Notes: a model not told the origin generated them from the sequence alone. Counted from the first letter of the stretch, positions 1-11,149 are shown. The stretch is DNA of 60,248 bases from Haplomitrium mnioides (GCA_049999725.1 JBNGIS010011009.1:1-60248), one strand, 5' to 3'. Made by a program: numbers and translations.

Positions 1-115
1 GTACTTTTTGTTTTTAAAAATTAACCTCGTTTTTAATGTTTTTTGAAATGAAAAATCACAATTTTTCCCCAAAAAAAAAGTTCTTGTTCTGACTAGCATG
101 TTCTTGGTTCAAAGT
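1..115 (+). repeat. Fragment of two-gene-module flank
   Basis: This T- and A-rich stretch matches 57830-57955 in the same orientation, sharing the landmark CATGTTCTTGGTTCAAAGTA, and matches 31360-31560 in reverse. At the other sites it lies beside transposase-like gene 1 copies, so it is probably the edge of a further module copy off the left end of the window. No coding potential is seen. Confidence 0.55.
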
Positions 116-897
116 AATAGATGTTCACCATCTTTTATTCATGAAAACTTGATAGTTTAACTCTCTTGGAGTAAATACAAAGTGGAGATTCCACTACTCC
201 AAAAGGTCTTAAGTACTTCTCGAAAGAGGGGTAATCTTCACTCTTTAGAGAAGACCAAGCTCTGATATCATTGTAGCACTACACACCCACATTACACACA
301 TAAACTAGTATAAGTACAACACATACAAGTTAGCATAAGAGAAGTGCACAAAGAACTTCAAAAACCCACAAGGTAAGAGATGTCTAGCAAGGCACTCTCT
401 CTTCTTTATATACTTGATAGAAAACACTTTGTTTACATAGATGAAGGAACCCCATTGGTTTCTTTTCTATCCTCTTCTAGCTGAACCATCATTTTCTCTC
501 TCACACTAATTGGACCACCCTTTACTTTTATTCTCCTTCTGCCACGTGCCTTTATCTTTAGAACCTTCTATCTCTCTTTAGCTCTTCGTTAGCCACGTGT
601 CTTTATCTTTACCTTCCATATCTTTAGTTCTCCTTCTGCCACGTGTCCTTATCTTTAGAGCATTCTATTTCATTTAGTCCTTTGCTTGCGAGGTGTTCTT
701 ATCCTCTTCTAAAGTAGTATATCTAGACTTCATCTTTCACTTTAATTCGTTGACTTTCTCTCCTTTTGCTACATGTCCAACTCTCTATAATAGCAAACTC
801 TTTTTGTTACTCTAGCTTAGTAATAGCTTTCTAAACATAATTGATATTATATCTTACTTCATTTTAGTTATTAATTACTAAGCTAGTGATTATTACA
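116..897 (-). mobile_element. GyA chromovirus 5' LTR plus leader, truncated
   Basis: Read on the minus strand, 897 to 272 is a 626-bp LTR (TGTAAT..CTACA) matching the LTRs at 21680-22269 and 27325-27906. It is followed by a primer-binding site and a leader that matches the leader of the complete GyA copy down to about position 120. The rest of the element is missing: the leader runs directly into module flank sequence. The retained PBS shows that this is a 5' LTR whose body was deleted. It is better preserved at the LTR/PBS junction than the full GyA copy. Confidence 0.8.
259..270 (-). other. Primer-binding site, initiator tRNA-Met type
   Basis: The minus strand reads TGATATCAGAGC, 11 of 12 bases identical to the common plant element PBS TGGTATCAGAGC, complementary to the 3' end of initiator tRNA-Met. 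One base separates it from the LTR end. Confidence 0.8.
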
Positions 898-904
898 CTT
901 TTTC

Positions 905-1445
905 ATGGATCTTATATTCCAACAAGTCAAACTCTCTTTACTTAGTTCAAGATCTCTTTGTCATGGATTTTAAGCTCCAACAAGTCAACTCTCTTTACTC
1001 AATTTGAGATCTCTTTATTATAGATCTTTGGTTCCAACAAGTCAACTCTCCTTACTCAATTCAAGATCTCTTTATCATAGATTTTATGTTCCAACAAGTC
1101 AACTCTCTTTACTCAATTTGAGATCTCTTTCTCATGGATCTTAGGTTCTAACAAGCTAACTCTCTTTACTCAATTTGAGATCTCTTTGTCATGGATCTTA
1201 GGTTCCAACTAGCCAACCTTCTCTACTCAGTTTGAGATCTCTTTGTCATTGATCTTAGATTTTAACAAGTCAACCTTCTTTACTCAATTTGAGATCTCTT
1301 TGTTAAGGATTTTATACTCCAACAAGTCAACTCTATTTACTAAGTTTGAGATCTCTTTGTCATAGATCTTAGATTCCAACAAGTCCACCCTCTTTACTCA
1401 ATTTGAGACCTGTTTGTCATGGATTTTAAGTTCCAACAAGTCAAC
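905..1445. repeat. 58-bp minisatellite, about 9 copies
   Basis: Units of about 57-58 bp each begin near TCCAACAAGTCAACTCTCTT and contain the 8-bp palindrome GAGATCTC (degraded in some units) followed by TTTGTCATGGATCTTAGG. Copies start near 917, 978, 1033, 1090, 1147, 1204, 1262, 1319, 1377 and 1435 (partial). The array begins just outside the reverse GyA LTR. No reading frame runs through it. Confidence 0.9.
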
Positions 1446-1633
1446 CCAAACATAAATGTGCAATATTTTTTGGTTCACAAGAGAGACTAGAGGTATGACT
1501 ATAAAACTCATTGCAAAACTATTGGAATTCTTCACTAGCTTCAACATCAATTAAAATACAGTTGTGTTTGCAACTAAATTCAATATTGTCAAACTTTATA
1601 ACCACATTTTTTATTAGTAACAGTATTGTAATA

Positions 1634-1637
<4 letters not shown>
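1446..1637. other. No gene seen
   Basis: AT-rich unique-looking sequence between the minisatellite and the AT repeat. Nothing coding or structural recognised. Confidence 0.5.
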
Positions 1638-1671
<34 letters not shown>

Positions 1672-1796
1672 NNNNNNNNNNNNNNNNNNNNNNNNNNNNN
1701 NNNNNNNNNNNNNNNNNNNNNNNNNNNNNNNNNNNNNNNNNNNNNNNNNNNNNNNNNNNNNNNNNNNNNNNATATATATATATATATATACACACA
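1638..1796. repeat. AT dinucleotide repeat with 100-N assembly gap
   Basis: An (AT)n tract enters the gap at 1671 and leaves it at 1772. The 100 Ns (1672-1771) are a conventional placeholder, so the real repeat length is unknown. Short open frames running through the Ns are artefacts. Confidence 0.95.
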
Positions 1797-3785
1797 CCAT
1801 ATGTAAATAGTCTCAACCTAATCATTCTACTCATTTGTCTTGGAGACTCTCATGTGTATGTATGCGGTGCTTATACCATCATACTCGTCATTTGTATGCT
1901 CACACTCACGTACTCTGTTCTACCTCTGCACTGAAATTTTTTTTCCCACTAGTTTTCTCCTGCGAACATTTCCTTTTTTTTCTCCTTCGCTACTTTTCTA
2001 ACAAGGTTTTTTTTTTTGGAGCATCTATACCTCTTGCTCCTCTTCATTTTTTTTCTTTTTGAAAAACCTCTCTATACGAACTAGAACACGCTCACACTTC
2101 GCAACCCTAGCTCACTCACGCTGCTCAATGTTGCTCCTCTTTCTCACCCACGAAGCTGTCGCCGCTCGATGCTTTGCTTGGCGATTCTTGCTCACCAGTG
2201 TGATGCACCTTCACTCTTTGGCTTGACGACACTACATTCTTCTGTACGATGTTGCGTTCCTTGTTCGACGAACTACTTACCTTTGGTGGCATACTAGCTC
2301 TTCTGTTCTACGACTTCTGGATCATCTACGTGATACTTCGCGACTACTTGGCTGGAGAACTTCTCTTTTTTTTTTTTTTATCTCTACTTGACGACATTGC
2401 TCTTTATTGTGAACCATTGGGTGATCTTTCCCTCTTGTTGTTTCCCTCTGTTTGATGACATTTGAGCAACATTGCCTCGTTATTTTCTTGACTCGTCAAC
2501 TCCAACAGAGCACCACAACACCATGTGCGTGCCCGAGGCCAACCTACATTGTATCCTCATTGTTTGTTTGTCTTTCTTCCTCGCCTATGACAAGATGAAG
2601 TTGTCTCTTCGACAGTAACAAATACTAGGTCAAACTCTCTATTCTCGTTCTGTTTCTAATGCTACATTTCTACACTGACATCTATACTCATGAACCATTG
2701 TTATCTCTCTTCGCTATTTCAATACGTGATTCTGCATGAGATTCTTGTTTTCTCCATTTTCTTTGCTAGGAACTATCCAGCACAGGAGACAATACCAACG
2801 TGTCCACTTGTTCTCCTTTGACATCAGTATATACGAACCTCTATTGTTCTTTCCTTCTCAGTTTCCGGTATTACCTTGCTACTGTCGTGGTTCTCTATTG
2901 TCCCTCACAACAAAGCACTATCTAAGCAAGGGAGAGACAAGGCACAAGCTACTCACACCTATGCACAAGTTTAACTCACTTGTTTATGCAGTAATGAAGA
3001 CTCCGTCAGAGACATCTTTGGTGGAAGATACCTTCACACAGGCGCCTACACAGAGGATATATCAACATTCAATGAAAGAGCAACACTGCATCTTACTACT
3101 TCCAACTCTTTCACTTTATTCTCCAAAACTTCGCGGTTCAACTTTCTAAACCCATCTTTTGATTATATTTGGTTGATTCTTTTCTATTCTCTGAACGAAT
3201 CTATCTCTTACAAGGGACATACTCATTGATTCTGAAATACTTTTGACAGAGACTACAAGCGAATCATACGAACAAGAAACGTTGACCCTTGTCACCTTCA
3301 CAAGTTCAATCCCTATTTGGCCAAGCTTGCAGCTATTACTTTTCTCTTCTTCATAGAATCAGTATTGCAGAGAGGCACCACAACAATCGAGTACTAGGCT
3401 CTGCTCTGGAAGGACGCCCAATGAAGCTCTAGGAGGACACACTACCGGCACATCAGAAGCAGTAGATACATACTTATACATGGCAGTTTCTTCATCCCTT
3501 AGCAACATCAATTTCTTATTTCATTTCTTGGTGTACATACTAATCGACTCGCAGTTACTCAATTCTTTCTTGTTTTTTTTTTTCATTTTAGTCTTTGATT
3601 TTTTGCTTAAAGCAAAAAACATAAACAGGTACATGGGTCCATGATCAACTGAAACTCAGATCGATCACCAATCTGTACTGAGTACAGACAAACGCAGCTT
3701 TGACCTAGCAGCTGCATTTGCTAAAGACTCTGGTTCATCTTTCTCATTCACAGGTGTTCTTAGCAAACAAAGCACAAACCTAAAA
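1797..3785. other. Pyrimidine-rich stretch upstream of CoA, no gene recognised
   Basis: The plus strand is strongly C+T-rich and more GC-rich than its surroundings between about 2080 and 2560. Open frames up to 137 codons (for example 2736-3149) resemble no family I know. By position this could hold the 5' LTR and leader of copia element CoA, but I could not find a matching copy after CoA's RNase H domain nor a convincing primer-binding site. It is left unassigned. Confidence 0.4.
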
Positions 3786-4720
3786 ATGGCATCTATAGAA
3801 TCTTTGAAACTCCAAGCTCTAATATTAGATGGATCCAACTACTCGTCATGGTCATTAGACGTAATGACATATTAAACATCCAAGGGCATCCGTGAAATCA
3901 TCAACCCAAATGATAATATCAACCCATGTGATGCCGCCAGAGCCCTCATATGATCAAACACCACGTGGTGGAACCCTTAAGACTCCAATACCTGAATTAT
4001 CATAGTCCCCATCTATTATAGGAAGAACTGAAACTCAGATTTGACCATCTAACAAGCATATCGCTCCCTACAACGAGACACAATTGGATCAACCTCCAAG
4101 TTCAAGACCATACATCCATAGTAAATTACAACAACAAACTATTTGCATCGTCTCACAGTTGGTAATCTGTGGCCACCCCATGATCAACGAAGAACAAATA
4201 GATAAAACTCTATCAACTTTTCTTGTGAGCAATCTCATTCTAGCATGACAATATTACAATATGCGATGCACTCGATACTCTGAACTCATAGCATACATGC
4301 TACTAGTTGAAAAGCATCAACTTCTCCTCGTGAAAAATGCAAAGAAAGACCACCAGGGTCTGTCGCTCCATCATAGAACCCTCAATCACACTTTGCATGG
4401 ACCGAGATGTACCTCCGATTCAGAAACAGAAACCTCTCAAGAGGTGGAGGAAGGGGACACTCCAGATTCAGGGGGAGCACCACCCACTAGACCACCAGTT
4501 GACCTTCAACCCCCAATAATAGGGATTGACATAACAAACGTCGCACATAGACGACACCAAAACGCGCTTCACAACGCATGTAGAACAATAGAGGTGGCAG
4601 ACAATCTTATAGAGGTTGACAAACTTATTCGGGCCAACCCCAAACAACCTGCAATTGATGTGGCATATGTGGCCACACCCACCTCACGTGGAGAGTACCA
4701 ACGCACCTAGCGTGACTATA
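3786..4720 (+). pseudogene. CoA gag (UBN2-type), degraded
   Basis: The ATG at 3786 opens a frame with LQALILDGSNYSSWSLDV, the usual start of a copia gag (LDG.NY..W). It is then cut by stops near 3870 and 3955. A later frame (from 4261) has ELIAYMLLVEKHQLLL, matching ELIAYLLLAKKHQDLL in CoB gag. Near 4650 a zinc-knuckle remnant (CN-stop-CGICGHTH) lacks its last Cys. The product would be the capsid-like particle protein; it cannot be made from this copy. Confidence 0.7.
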
Positions 4721-4865
4721 CCAACAAAGCATCAAACCTCACAACCACAAGATACAAGGCAACTTACTGGAACTTGCAAACATGGATGCATACCTTCAGT
4801 ACAATCTACGTCTTGAAAGTCACATAACTCACTCATATCTGCCAAACTAGAAAAACGAATCTGGA

Positions 4866-5160
4866 ATAACCTACATTGTAGACAGCGGATCTTCGCACAC
4901 CATATTGCAAGACCAAAAATACTTCTCATCGATCAAACCTTCTTCTATGTCTATGACAACGATTATCGACCACAATCAAATTGAAGAAGTACATGGTCAA
5001 ACAACCATACTATTTCCAAATGGAACAAGACTGGATATCAAATCTGCAATCTATACACCTATAGCAACCAGAAACCTCATCAGTTTCCAAGATATACGAA
5101 AAACAGTTTTCACATTCAAACCAGATCTTTTCAGTACATTGAAGTCCTCCATATCTTGAG
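4866..5160 (+). pseudogene. CoA aspartic protease, degraded
   Basis: The frame carries YIVDSGSSHTIL, with the DSG catalytic motif of a copia protease intact, then NQIEEVHGQTTILFPNG and IYTPIATRNLISFQDI. CoB has the same order (IDSGSTHTIL, IYAPSATRNLINFKDI). The frame stops at 5157-5159, before the pre-integrase segment. In life it would cleave the Gag-Pol polyprotein. Confidence 0.75.
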
Positions 5161-5239
5161 CCCAACAACAACAGGCCTAGACATACATAAATCCTTCTCA
5201 CTATCACCACTTGGACTATATACTACAAAAATACTCATA

Positions 5240-6205
5240 TGGCACAACCGCCTAGGGCATCCAGGCCGAGACATGTTCTACCGCATCAAAAATGATAGCA
5301 AAGGCATTCCATAGAACGTACACCCACTACCATTGAATACTCCATGCTTAGCATATGCACAAGGCAAACTGAGAACTGCACCTTCTCACGACAAAACAAC
5401 AATCACGATTCCTCACTTTCTCGAGAGAATCCACGCTGATGTTTGTGAACCTGTGCATCCACCTTTGGGACTATTCCGATACTTCCTCGTCACCATTGAT
5501 GCATCATCCAAATGGTCGGAAGTATCCCTTCTTACGACCAAAAACATCGTCTTCCCAAAGTTGTTATCCCAAATCTTGAAACTCTCAGCCCAGTTCCGTA
5601 ATTACCCAATCACAAACCTGATAGTGGACAACACCAGAGAATTCTCTTCACAAATTTTTGACAGTTTCTGCTCATCTGCTGGCATAGACATATAATATAC
5701 AGTTCCACATGTACACTTTCAAAATAGCATTGCAGAATTTGCTATTAAGAGAATACAACTCATAGCCAGACCATTACTTCTGAATTCAAACCTCCCCACC
5801 ACTGTTTGGGGACATGCAGTCATGCACTTAGCATCTCTATTGCATTATAGACCATCTGTATTTAATCAGAATTCCCCACATCAACTTGTTGTGGGAATCC
5901 CAATAGATATATCACATCTACGCATATTTGGCTGTCTCGTACTTGTCTCAAACTTAGGACCACACCAAATAAAGATGGGACCACAACGCCAAAAAGGCAT
6001 ACATATCAGTTTTAAATCTCCTTCTATCACCAAATATCTTGAACCCTCAACCTATGATGTGTTTAAGTCTCAATTCGCAGACTGTCAATTCTTTGAAGAA
6101 TCCTTTCCACATCTGACACAAGAGGACAAAGTTGTACAACCCAAACTTGAGAACAATTTAATATGGCACCAACACTTGCCATTAGACTTCAACCAACAAA
6201 ACTGA
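5240..6205 (+). pseudogene. CoA integrase, degraded
   Basis: A pre-integrase segment (IWHNRLGHPGRDMFYRIK, near 5240) is followed by the catalytic core. HADVCEPV supplies the first Asp and LIVDNTREFSSQ the second. The third position, Glu in CoB's GTVERVV, is replaced here (FAIKRI). C-terminal landmarks HLRIFGCLV and YLEPSTYDVFKSQFADC match CoB. Stops at 5315 and 5693 break the frame. The protein would insert element cDNA into chromosomes; the lost Glu alone should inactivate it. Confidence 0.75.
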
Positions 6206-6699
6206 CATTCCGATGCCAAAGTTAGACGACTCTTCCATTTACAACAAACATTAATTAAAATGCCTAATGCATTTAACAATGTAGCCAGCATCACTAAATC
6301 ACATATTGAAGTTGCCAATGCACCAGCACGACTTCAAAAAGTTGACGCAACTGCCACTGAAATTCAGCCTAGAGCAAAGCGTGGCATACCTTAAGGCTTA
6401 AAGAATAAGCCAACATCATTACATGTTGCAATAGACAACAATGAAATATCAATTGACTATTCTCATACCGGTCAAATATGGAACAAAACCCAAACCACTA
6501 TGGATGACTTATTTGCAATTTCTGTATCACAATCAATAGACAAGGATACTCTTGATCCTTTGTTTGTACGAGAAGCACAATCAATAACCGATTGGTCCAA
6601 TGGGAAAAAACAATAAATTTGGAACTTGACTCTCTTATACAATGACAAGTATTTGGATTTGTTATGCCAACACTTCCAGACATGCATCTAACATATTAC
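6206..6699 (+). other. CoA integrase-RT linker, degraded
   Basis: This is the region between the integrase C-terminus and RT in copia polyproteins. Short open pieces exist, none with a motif I can name. No insertion is obvious. Confidence 0.5.
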
Positions 6700-7009
6700 A
6701 TATTTATTTTTGTCTGCAAATACAATGCGAAAGGTGATGTCACAAGATATAATGCAAGATTAATGGCGAAATGATACACTTAGATTCTTGGACGTGATTA
6801 TGACTTTACATACTGACCTGTCATGGACACTATAACTTACAGATACATGATAACATTTGCTATTCAACGCCATCTCACCATGCACATCATGGACATCATT
6901 ACTGCCTACTTATCTGGTACTCTAGACACCCATATTTTTATGAAAGCACCTCCCAAACTCATATCAAGAATGGCATTTCACATTCAAGGAGAAAATAGCC
7001 ACATTGCAT
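6700..7009 (+). pseudogene. CoA reverse transcriptase, N-terminal part
   Basis: YNAKGDVTRYNARLMAK, then GRDYDFTY and PVMDTITYRYM, match the copia RT fingers (K.R.VAKG..Q..G.DY..T..PV). HIMDIITAYLSGTLDTHIFM corresponds to the palm Asp motif (D(V)xxAFLxG), with the catalytic Asp retained in HIMD. Stops at the usual K-G and Y-A positions break the frame. The frame then enters the minisatellite at 7010 without interruption. Confidence 0.75.
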
Positions 7010-7560
7010 ATGGACCTTTAGTCCCAAGTGGTCAAAATACTGAAATTAGATCTTTTGTCTCTCATGGCCCAAATACCGAGATTAGACTTTTTGTCTCTCA
7101 TAGTCTATATACTGAGATTGGACCTTTTGTCTCTCAAGGCCTAAATTCTGAGGTTGGACCTTTTGTCCCTAATGAAATGCACTATAAAAATGGACCTTTA
7201 GTCCATATAGGCACAATGATTCAGAATGGACCTTTTGTCCACAAAGACCTCAATATGAGAAAAAGGACCTTTTGTCCTCAATGGCCAACAAATGAAAGGA
7301 CCTTTTGTCCGGAAAAGACCCTTGCCAATCCAAAGAGGACCTTTAGTCCCAACGTCGAAAAGACAATGCCAAATGATGAAAGCAAGTTGCATAATGATTA
7401 CAAAGGACCTTTAGTCGAGCCAGCGCACTCGCTAAGCAAGCAGCATTGCAAAGGACCTTTAGTCCAGCCAGCGCATTCATTGAGCATGCAGAGCTACAAA
7501 GGACCTTTAGTCCCAAATACATACAAGCTGCATGAGCAACAATAGAGTGGACCTTTTGTC
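7010..7560 (+). repeat. Palindromic GGACCTTTTGTCC minisatellite inside the RT frame
   Basis: About 12 good and 2 decayed copies of GGACCTTT(T/A)GTCC (arms GGAC/GTCC) lie at roughly 36-48-bp spacing. The first part has 36-bp units (translation repeats GPFVSxGLNTEI-like). The last part has 48-bp units (KGPLVxPAHSLSxQ). One frame stays open from 6823 to 7542 through all copies. CoB has one such palindrome (GGACTAAAAGTCC, 48583-48595) at the same place in RT, so the array grew from a pre-existing element-encoded linker between the KAPP and YGLKQ motifs. Confidence 0.9.
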
Positions 7561-7596
7561 CCTCACCATCAAAGTATACCACATGAAAATGTAAAG

Positions 7597-8240
7597 TTGG
7601 CAAAGCATTCTATTAATGTATCTGGATCACCAATCGATCAATCAGGCACACAAATGGCAATTCAAGTCTTGAAATCGATATATATGCTCAAACAGAGTGG
7701 CAAAAATTGGTACCATAAATTCAATTCAAAGATGATGGCATTGAATTTTACAAATGATGACATTGCTCCATGCTTGTTCATGAAAAATCAAGGCTTTAAA
7801 TACGTTGTAGTTGCATTTTATGTAAATGACATAAATATTTTTGGCACAAAAAACTCTAGCCGCGAGCACAATTTCCAAACTGAAAGACATATTTGAAATG
7901 CAAGACATCAAAGAACCTAATATCTATCTCAACATCCAGTTTAAGCATCTGCCTAATGGGATTCTGATCCACCAGTCCACATATATGACCAAGATTCTCA
8001 AACAATTCAATATGGACAATGCTCATCCAACGAGCACTCCCATGGAAGTGAGATCTTTGGACGCAACCAAGGACATGTTCGGAAAGCAAAAGGAACATGA
8101 ACAAACTCTGGGATCAGAAAAACCATATCTCTCGGAAATCGGAGCTCTCTTGTACCTTGCAAATCATATCAGACCTGATATATCTTTTGCAGTAAACATG
8201 TTCGCAAGGCACATCTCCCAACCCACCATTTTCCACTGGA
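7597..8240 (+). pseudogene. CoA reverse transcriptase, C-terminal part
   Basis: SIYMLKQSGKNWYHKFNSKM matches the YGLKQ block, and FYVNDINIFG is the YxDD active-site block with the first Asp changed to Asn (YVND). A frameshift near 7850 moves the frame to the one carrying KDIFEMQDIKE and IHQSTYMTKILKQFNMDNAHP, the thumb/connection region. CoB keeps YIDD here. Confidence 0.8.
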
Positions 8241-8317
8241 ATGGGCTCATCAAACACATTTTCAGATACCTGAAAGGTACAAAGAACATAGGGCTCTTCT
8301 TCCCCATAAATGCAGAA

Positions 8318-8832
8318 AATGATATTATTGGTTATGCCGATGCTAGATATTTATTTGATCCTAATGATGCAAAGTCTCAAATAGGATATGTCTTCCTTAA
8401 AAGAAGCATTGCTATCTCATAGAAAAGCACCAAACAGACAATTACAACTACCTCGACCAACCATGAAAAAATCATAGCACTCTATGAAGCTAATAGAGAA
8501 TGTATATGGCTCCGACAACTCATTGATCATATCAACATCGATACGAGCCAACCTCTGCTTCAGTCCCCTACAATAATATACAAGGATAATCGATCATGCG
8601 TCGACCAAATTGCTCAAGGTTTTATCAAGGGCGACAAAATTAAGCATATTACTCCTAAATTCTTTTACACCCATGAGCAACACGGTGACAAAATAAATGT
8701 CCAGTAGATAGCAAGCAAGGATAACATAGCATATATCTTTACTAAACCACTTCCACTTGCCTTACACATTGCACATACTCAAGGGTTTGGTTTACAAAGA
8801 CTATCTGAATTGCAGCAAAACAACAAACAATG
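8318..8832 (+). pseudogene. CoA RNase H, degraded
   Basis: GYADARYLFDPNDAKSQIGYVF matches the copia RNase H start (GYxDADxAG...S.(T)GY.F) in degraded form. It is followed by KSTKQT, EANRECIWLRQLI, and DNRSCVDQIAQG with IKHITPKFFYTHEQ near the end. A stop at 8420 and others break it. The enzyme would degrade the RNA strand during reverse transcription. Confidence 0.8.
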
Positions 8833-9335
8833 ATTGCTTATATTTTTTCTCTCTGACCTTTAGTCATGAACATCAAGGATTGCATATTCAATCATTTATT
8901 TTGAACATTATCTAATCTGTCTAAATGTCATACATGTAATGACAAGAAAAGTTTTATAGCAGAAGTTGACTCACTCTTAAGGTTTTGGGGCTGACATCAC
9001 TTTTTCAGACAAATCTCCAAGATATAAGCACACACGACGCAGCGATACAACTATGAGTACGCAACAACACCGCGCAACAACACCTTATATTAGCTTTACC
9101 ATTCACTAAACTCACATGCATTCACAAATACTGAAATAGCACTTTACTAAGTTATATATATGAAAGACAATCAATAAAAAATATAGATCAAATCTTTTTG
9201 CTCACCTTTTTGGTCATAGCACCCCAAGCATGCACTTTAGTTACTCTTACCCCTTCTCAAACTCTAAGATATGACACCTCTCCCTAACTTCTCATGAATG
9301 ATCAAACATAAGACTCAAATACTCATCACAGTTGA
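8833..9335. other. CoA downstream region, LTR not resolved
   Basis: A G-rich run at about 8979-8994 (AAGGTTTTGGGGCTG) could be a polypurine tract, with a TG immediately after the G-run. No matching 5' LTR was found upstream of CoA, so this is not called. No gene seen. Confidence 0.3.
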
Positions 9336-9620
9336 CTATACTACCCCTCCACTCAATGTACCCAACACATGATCCATAAAGAATAGAAGAAAAAAAATAT
9401 AGTACTCACATATACAAAACACACAACACATAAACTGTTTTGTTTTCTTTTTTGACCTTAGCCACCAACTCATAGGATCCATCTTGGGAAGTAATTTTGT
9501 AAACTTGAGCCAACTAATATGCTTGAAGAACTTTATCAATAACATTGAACACCAGATCCTTCTTCTTCTTCCACCCTGATTGACCAACAAGATTTCTGAG
9601 TCTGACTCCAACAATATTCT
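9336..9620 (-). other. Coding-like stretch, unrecognised
   Basis: One minus-strand frame reads LRNLVGQSGWKKKKDLVF, then VIDKVLQAY, a stop, and VYKITSQDGSYELVAKVKKE. The composition looks like real protein rather than noise, but I cannot name the family. It may be another captured gene fragment like those at 17.9-19.2 kb. It sits between CoA and GyB. Confidence 0.2.
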
Positions 9621-10304
9621 TCCTTTTTTTCTTTCTTCCTTCTGTATCCTATTCTAATGTAGTCTTTCCACCCCAACCATTTCTCTATTCACCTTATTTA
9701 CTATGATTCTTCTACTATCTTCCTAACCCCTTTAATGTTCATCCACACTCATCTACCTTCCTATTCTTCAACACTAATTGTCTTCCAATCAACCTAGACT
9801 TGATACCCCAACTCTTCTTTCACTACCTACACCTACAATTTGTCTTTCGATTCATACCAACGTCCAATCACCTCTTTATGTTAGATATTAATTATCCTTA
9901 TTTCACCATGGTATCTCTTCGTAACCAACCTTGCTCTTTCTCAACTATCACTCCAGTCCTTGTATTCTCCACCCCCTACATATATGAGTTGTCTCCTTCT
10001 ACATGTCGACTCAACGGCTACTCCCACATGACCTTCTGGATGATTTTAAATTTGGACATGCGCAAGGCATAAGGGGGAGCCATGCTCTAGTCTTCACTTG
10101 ACATACATAACATACAACATATAAGAGAGGAAAGGCGGATGAATACAAAGTACATAATAGAGAATTGAAGAGGAATACATTTAGCTTTATATACTTTGTG
10201 TCACCCTCTATTAAAAGTATCTGTGACAATATAGTGAGATCTTCCAACGATGCCAAACTATATAACTTCCATACTTCAAAATCATATCTCCATACGTCCC
10301 TATC
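9621..10304. other. No gene seen
   Basis: Pyrimidine-rich plus strand with a 90-codon open frame (9800-10072) that resembles nothing known to me. It ends at the GyB insertion point; the flank CTATC (10300-10304) is the left TSD. Confidence 0.4.
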
Positions 10305-10692
10305 TGTAAAAGAACTCAAGAATTGACTTCCAAATAAGTAACTACTTCAAGATAACTCCAATAGAGTTACACAACTCAAGGCCAATAAGCAAACCAAAGC
10401 CAAGAGTGCTAGCCAAAGCTAAACAACCAAAGAGCCAAACCAAATTGAGAGGAACTCCATAATGAGAAGTGAAGCTAAGAAGTCATTCTATTTATACAAG
10501 AGTAGAGGGTGTCATCCCTCTTTCTTCACTTACAAGTCACTTCTAATTTCAACCCTAAAAGTGACTCTCTCTACCAAAAGTAACTTTGAAGTCAAGTAAT
10601 CTTATCTCAACCTTAAAAGTAACTCTCTACCACTTCTTTCACTCCTCTCCATTTTCTTATAAATAGCACAACCTTATGCTTGTATTACTACA
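10305..10692 (-). repeat. GyB 3' LTR
   Basis: 388 bp, TG..CA in either orientation (plus strand TGTAAAAGAACTCAAG...TACTACA). It is closely similar to 15279-15666, including the internal GTGACTCTCT/ACCAAAAGT runs and CTTATAAATAGCACAACC. On the minus strand that last block lies near the LTR start. Confidence 0.92.
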
Positions 10693-10819
10693 TAATCCTT
10701 ACCTTCTAATCGATGACGTCCTCGTCATTGCCACAACTTCCAAAAATTTGAATAGCCTCTTGAGCATTCTCAAGATTTGAAGAAGGTTCTCAAGTAGCAT
10801 CATGAAGTGGATAGCCTTT

Positions 10820-11149
10820 CTACAAAACCTTGTATTGAACATGTGGATGCCGCCCTCGCTTGATAACTCTTTTTGCCAAAATGCGGTCTACTTGAAATTC
10901 TTTCTGATCATCAAATACAATAGTCAGAGGAGGAAGTTGAACACAATTTGGAAAAGAAGATGAACTAGAAACAAAAGGCTTAAGTTTATAGACATGAAAC
11001 ATAAGATGAATCTTCATATGAAGAGGAAGGTCAAGTTTATAAGCAAAGGAAGAAATAACTTGAGAAATATAGAAAGAACTAATCCAAGAAAAAGATAACT
11101 TACGGACTTGAGTATCTAAAGACAATGGAAGATCGCGAGTAGATAACAT
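10820..11149 (-). pseudogene. GyB integrase C-terminus and chromodomain-like tail
   Basis: HMKIHLMFHVYKLKPFV matches the chromovirus segment H..IH.VFHVS.LK near the integrase end. EFQVDRILAKRVIKRG then HVQYKVL matches the start of a chromodomain (EVE.IL..R..RG...YLVKW). Chromodomains of this class are thought to steer integration by binding histone marks. The open stretch is cut at about 10820, before the usual WEP block. Confidence 0.75.

Larger units (their letters stand above)
3786..8832 (+). mobile_element. Decayed Ty1/copia element CoA, internal region
   Basis: Gag, protease, integrase, RT and RNase H follow in the copia order (integrase before RT). Each is broken by stops and frameshifts. 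The element is colinear with and clearly related to CoB (46734-55309, minus): shared landmarks include ELIAY, the DSG protease, RLGHPG, YMKAPP-type RT and SIYxLKQSG. It differs by a roughly 500-bp palindromic minisatellite inside RT. LTRs were not identified, so the ends are the coding limits only. Confidence 0.85.

Noticed and set aside
1511-1834. Open frames across the AT repeat and the N gap
   Set aside because: They exist only because Ns are not read as stops and (AT)n encodes Ile-Tyr repeats.
2736-3149. 137-codon open frame as a gene
   Set aside because: No recognisable domain, pyrimidine-skewed composition, and no homologous copy in the window.
1797-3640. 5' LTR of CoA
   Set aside because: No matching sequence after CoA's RNase H (8833-10304) and no convincing primer-binding site before 3786.
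7343-7603. Minus-strand frame opposite the RT minisatellite
   Set aside because: A shadow of the repeated plus-strand frame; the plus strand carries the RT motifs on both sides.
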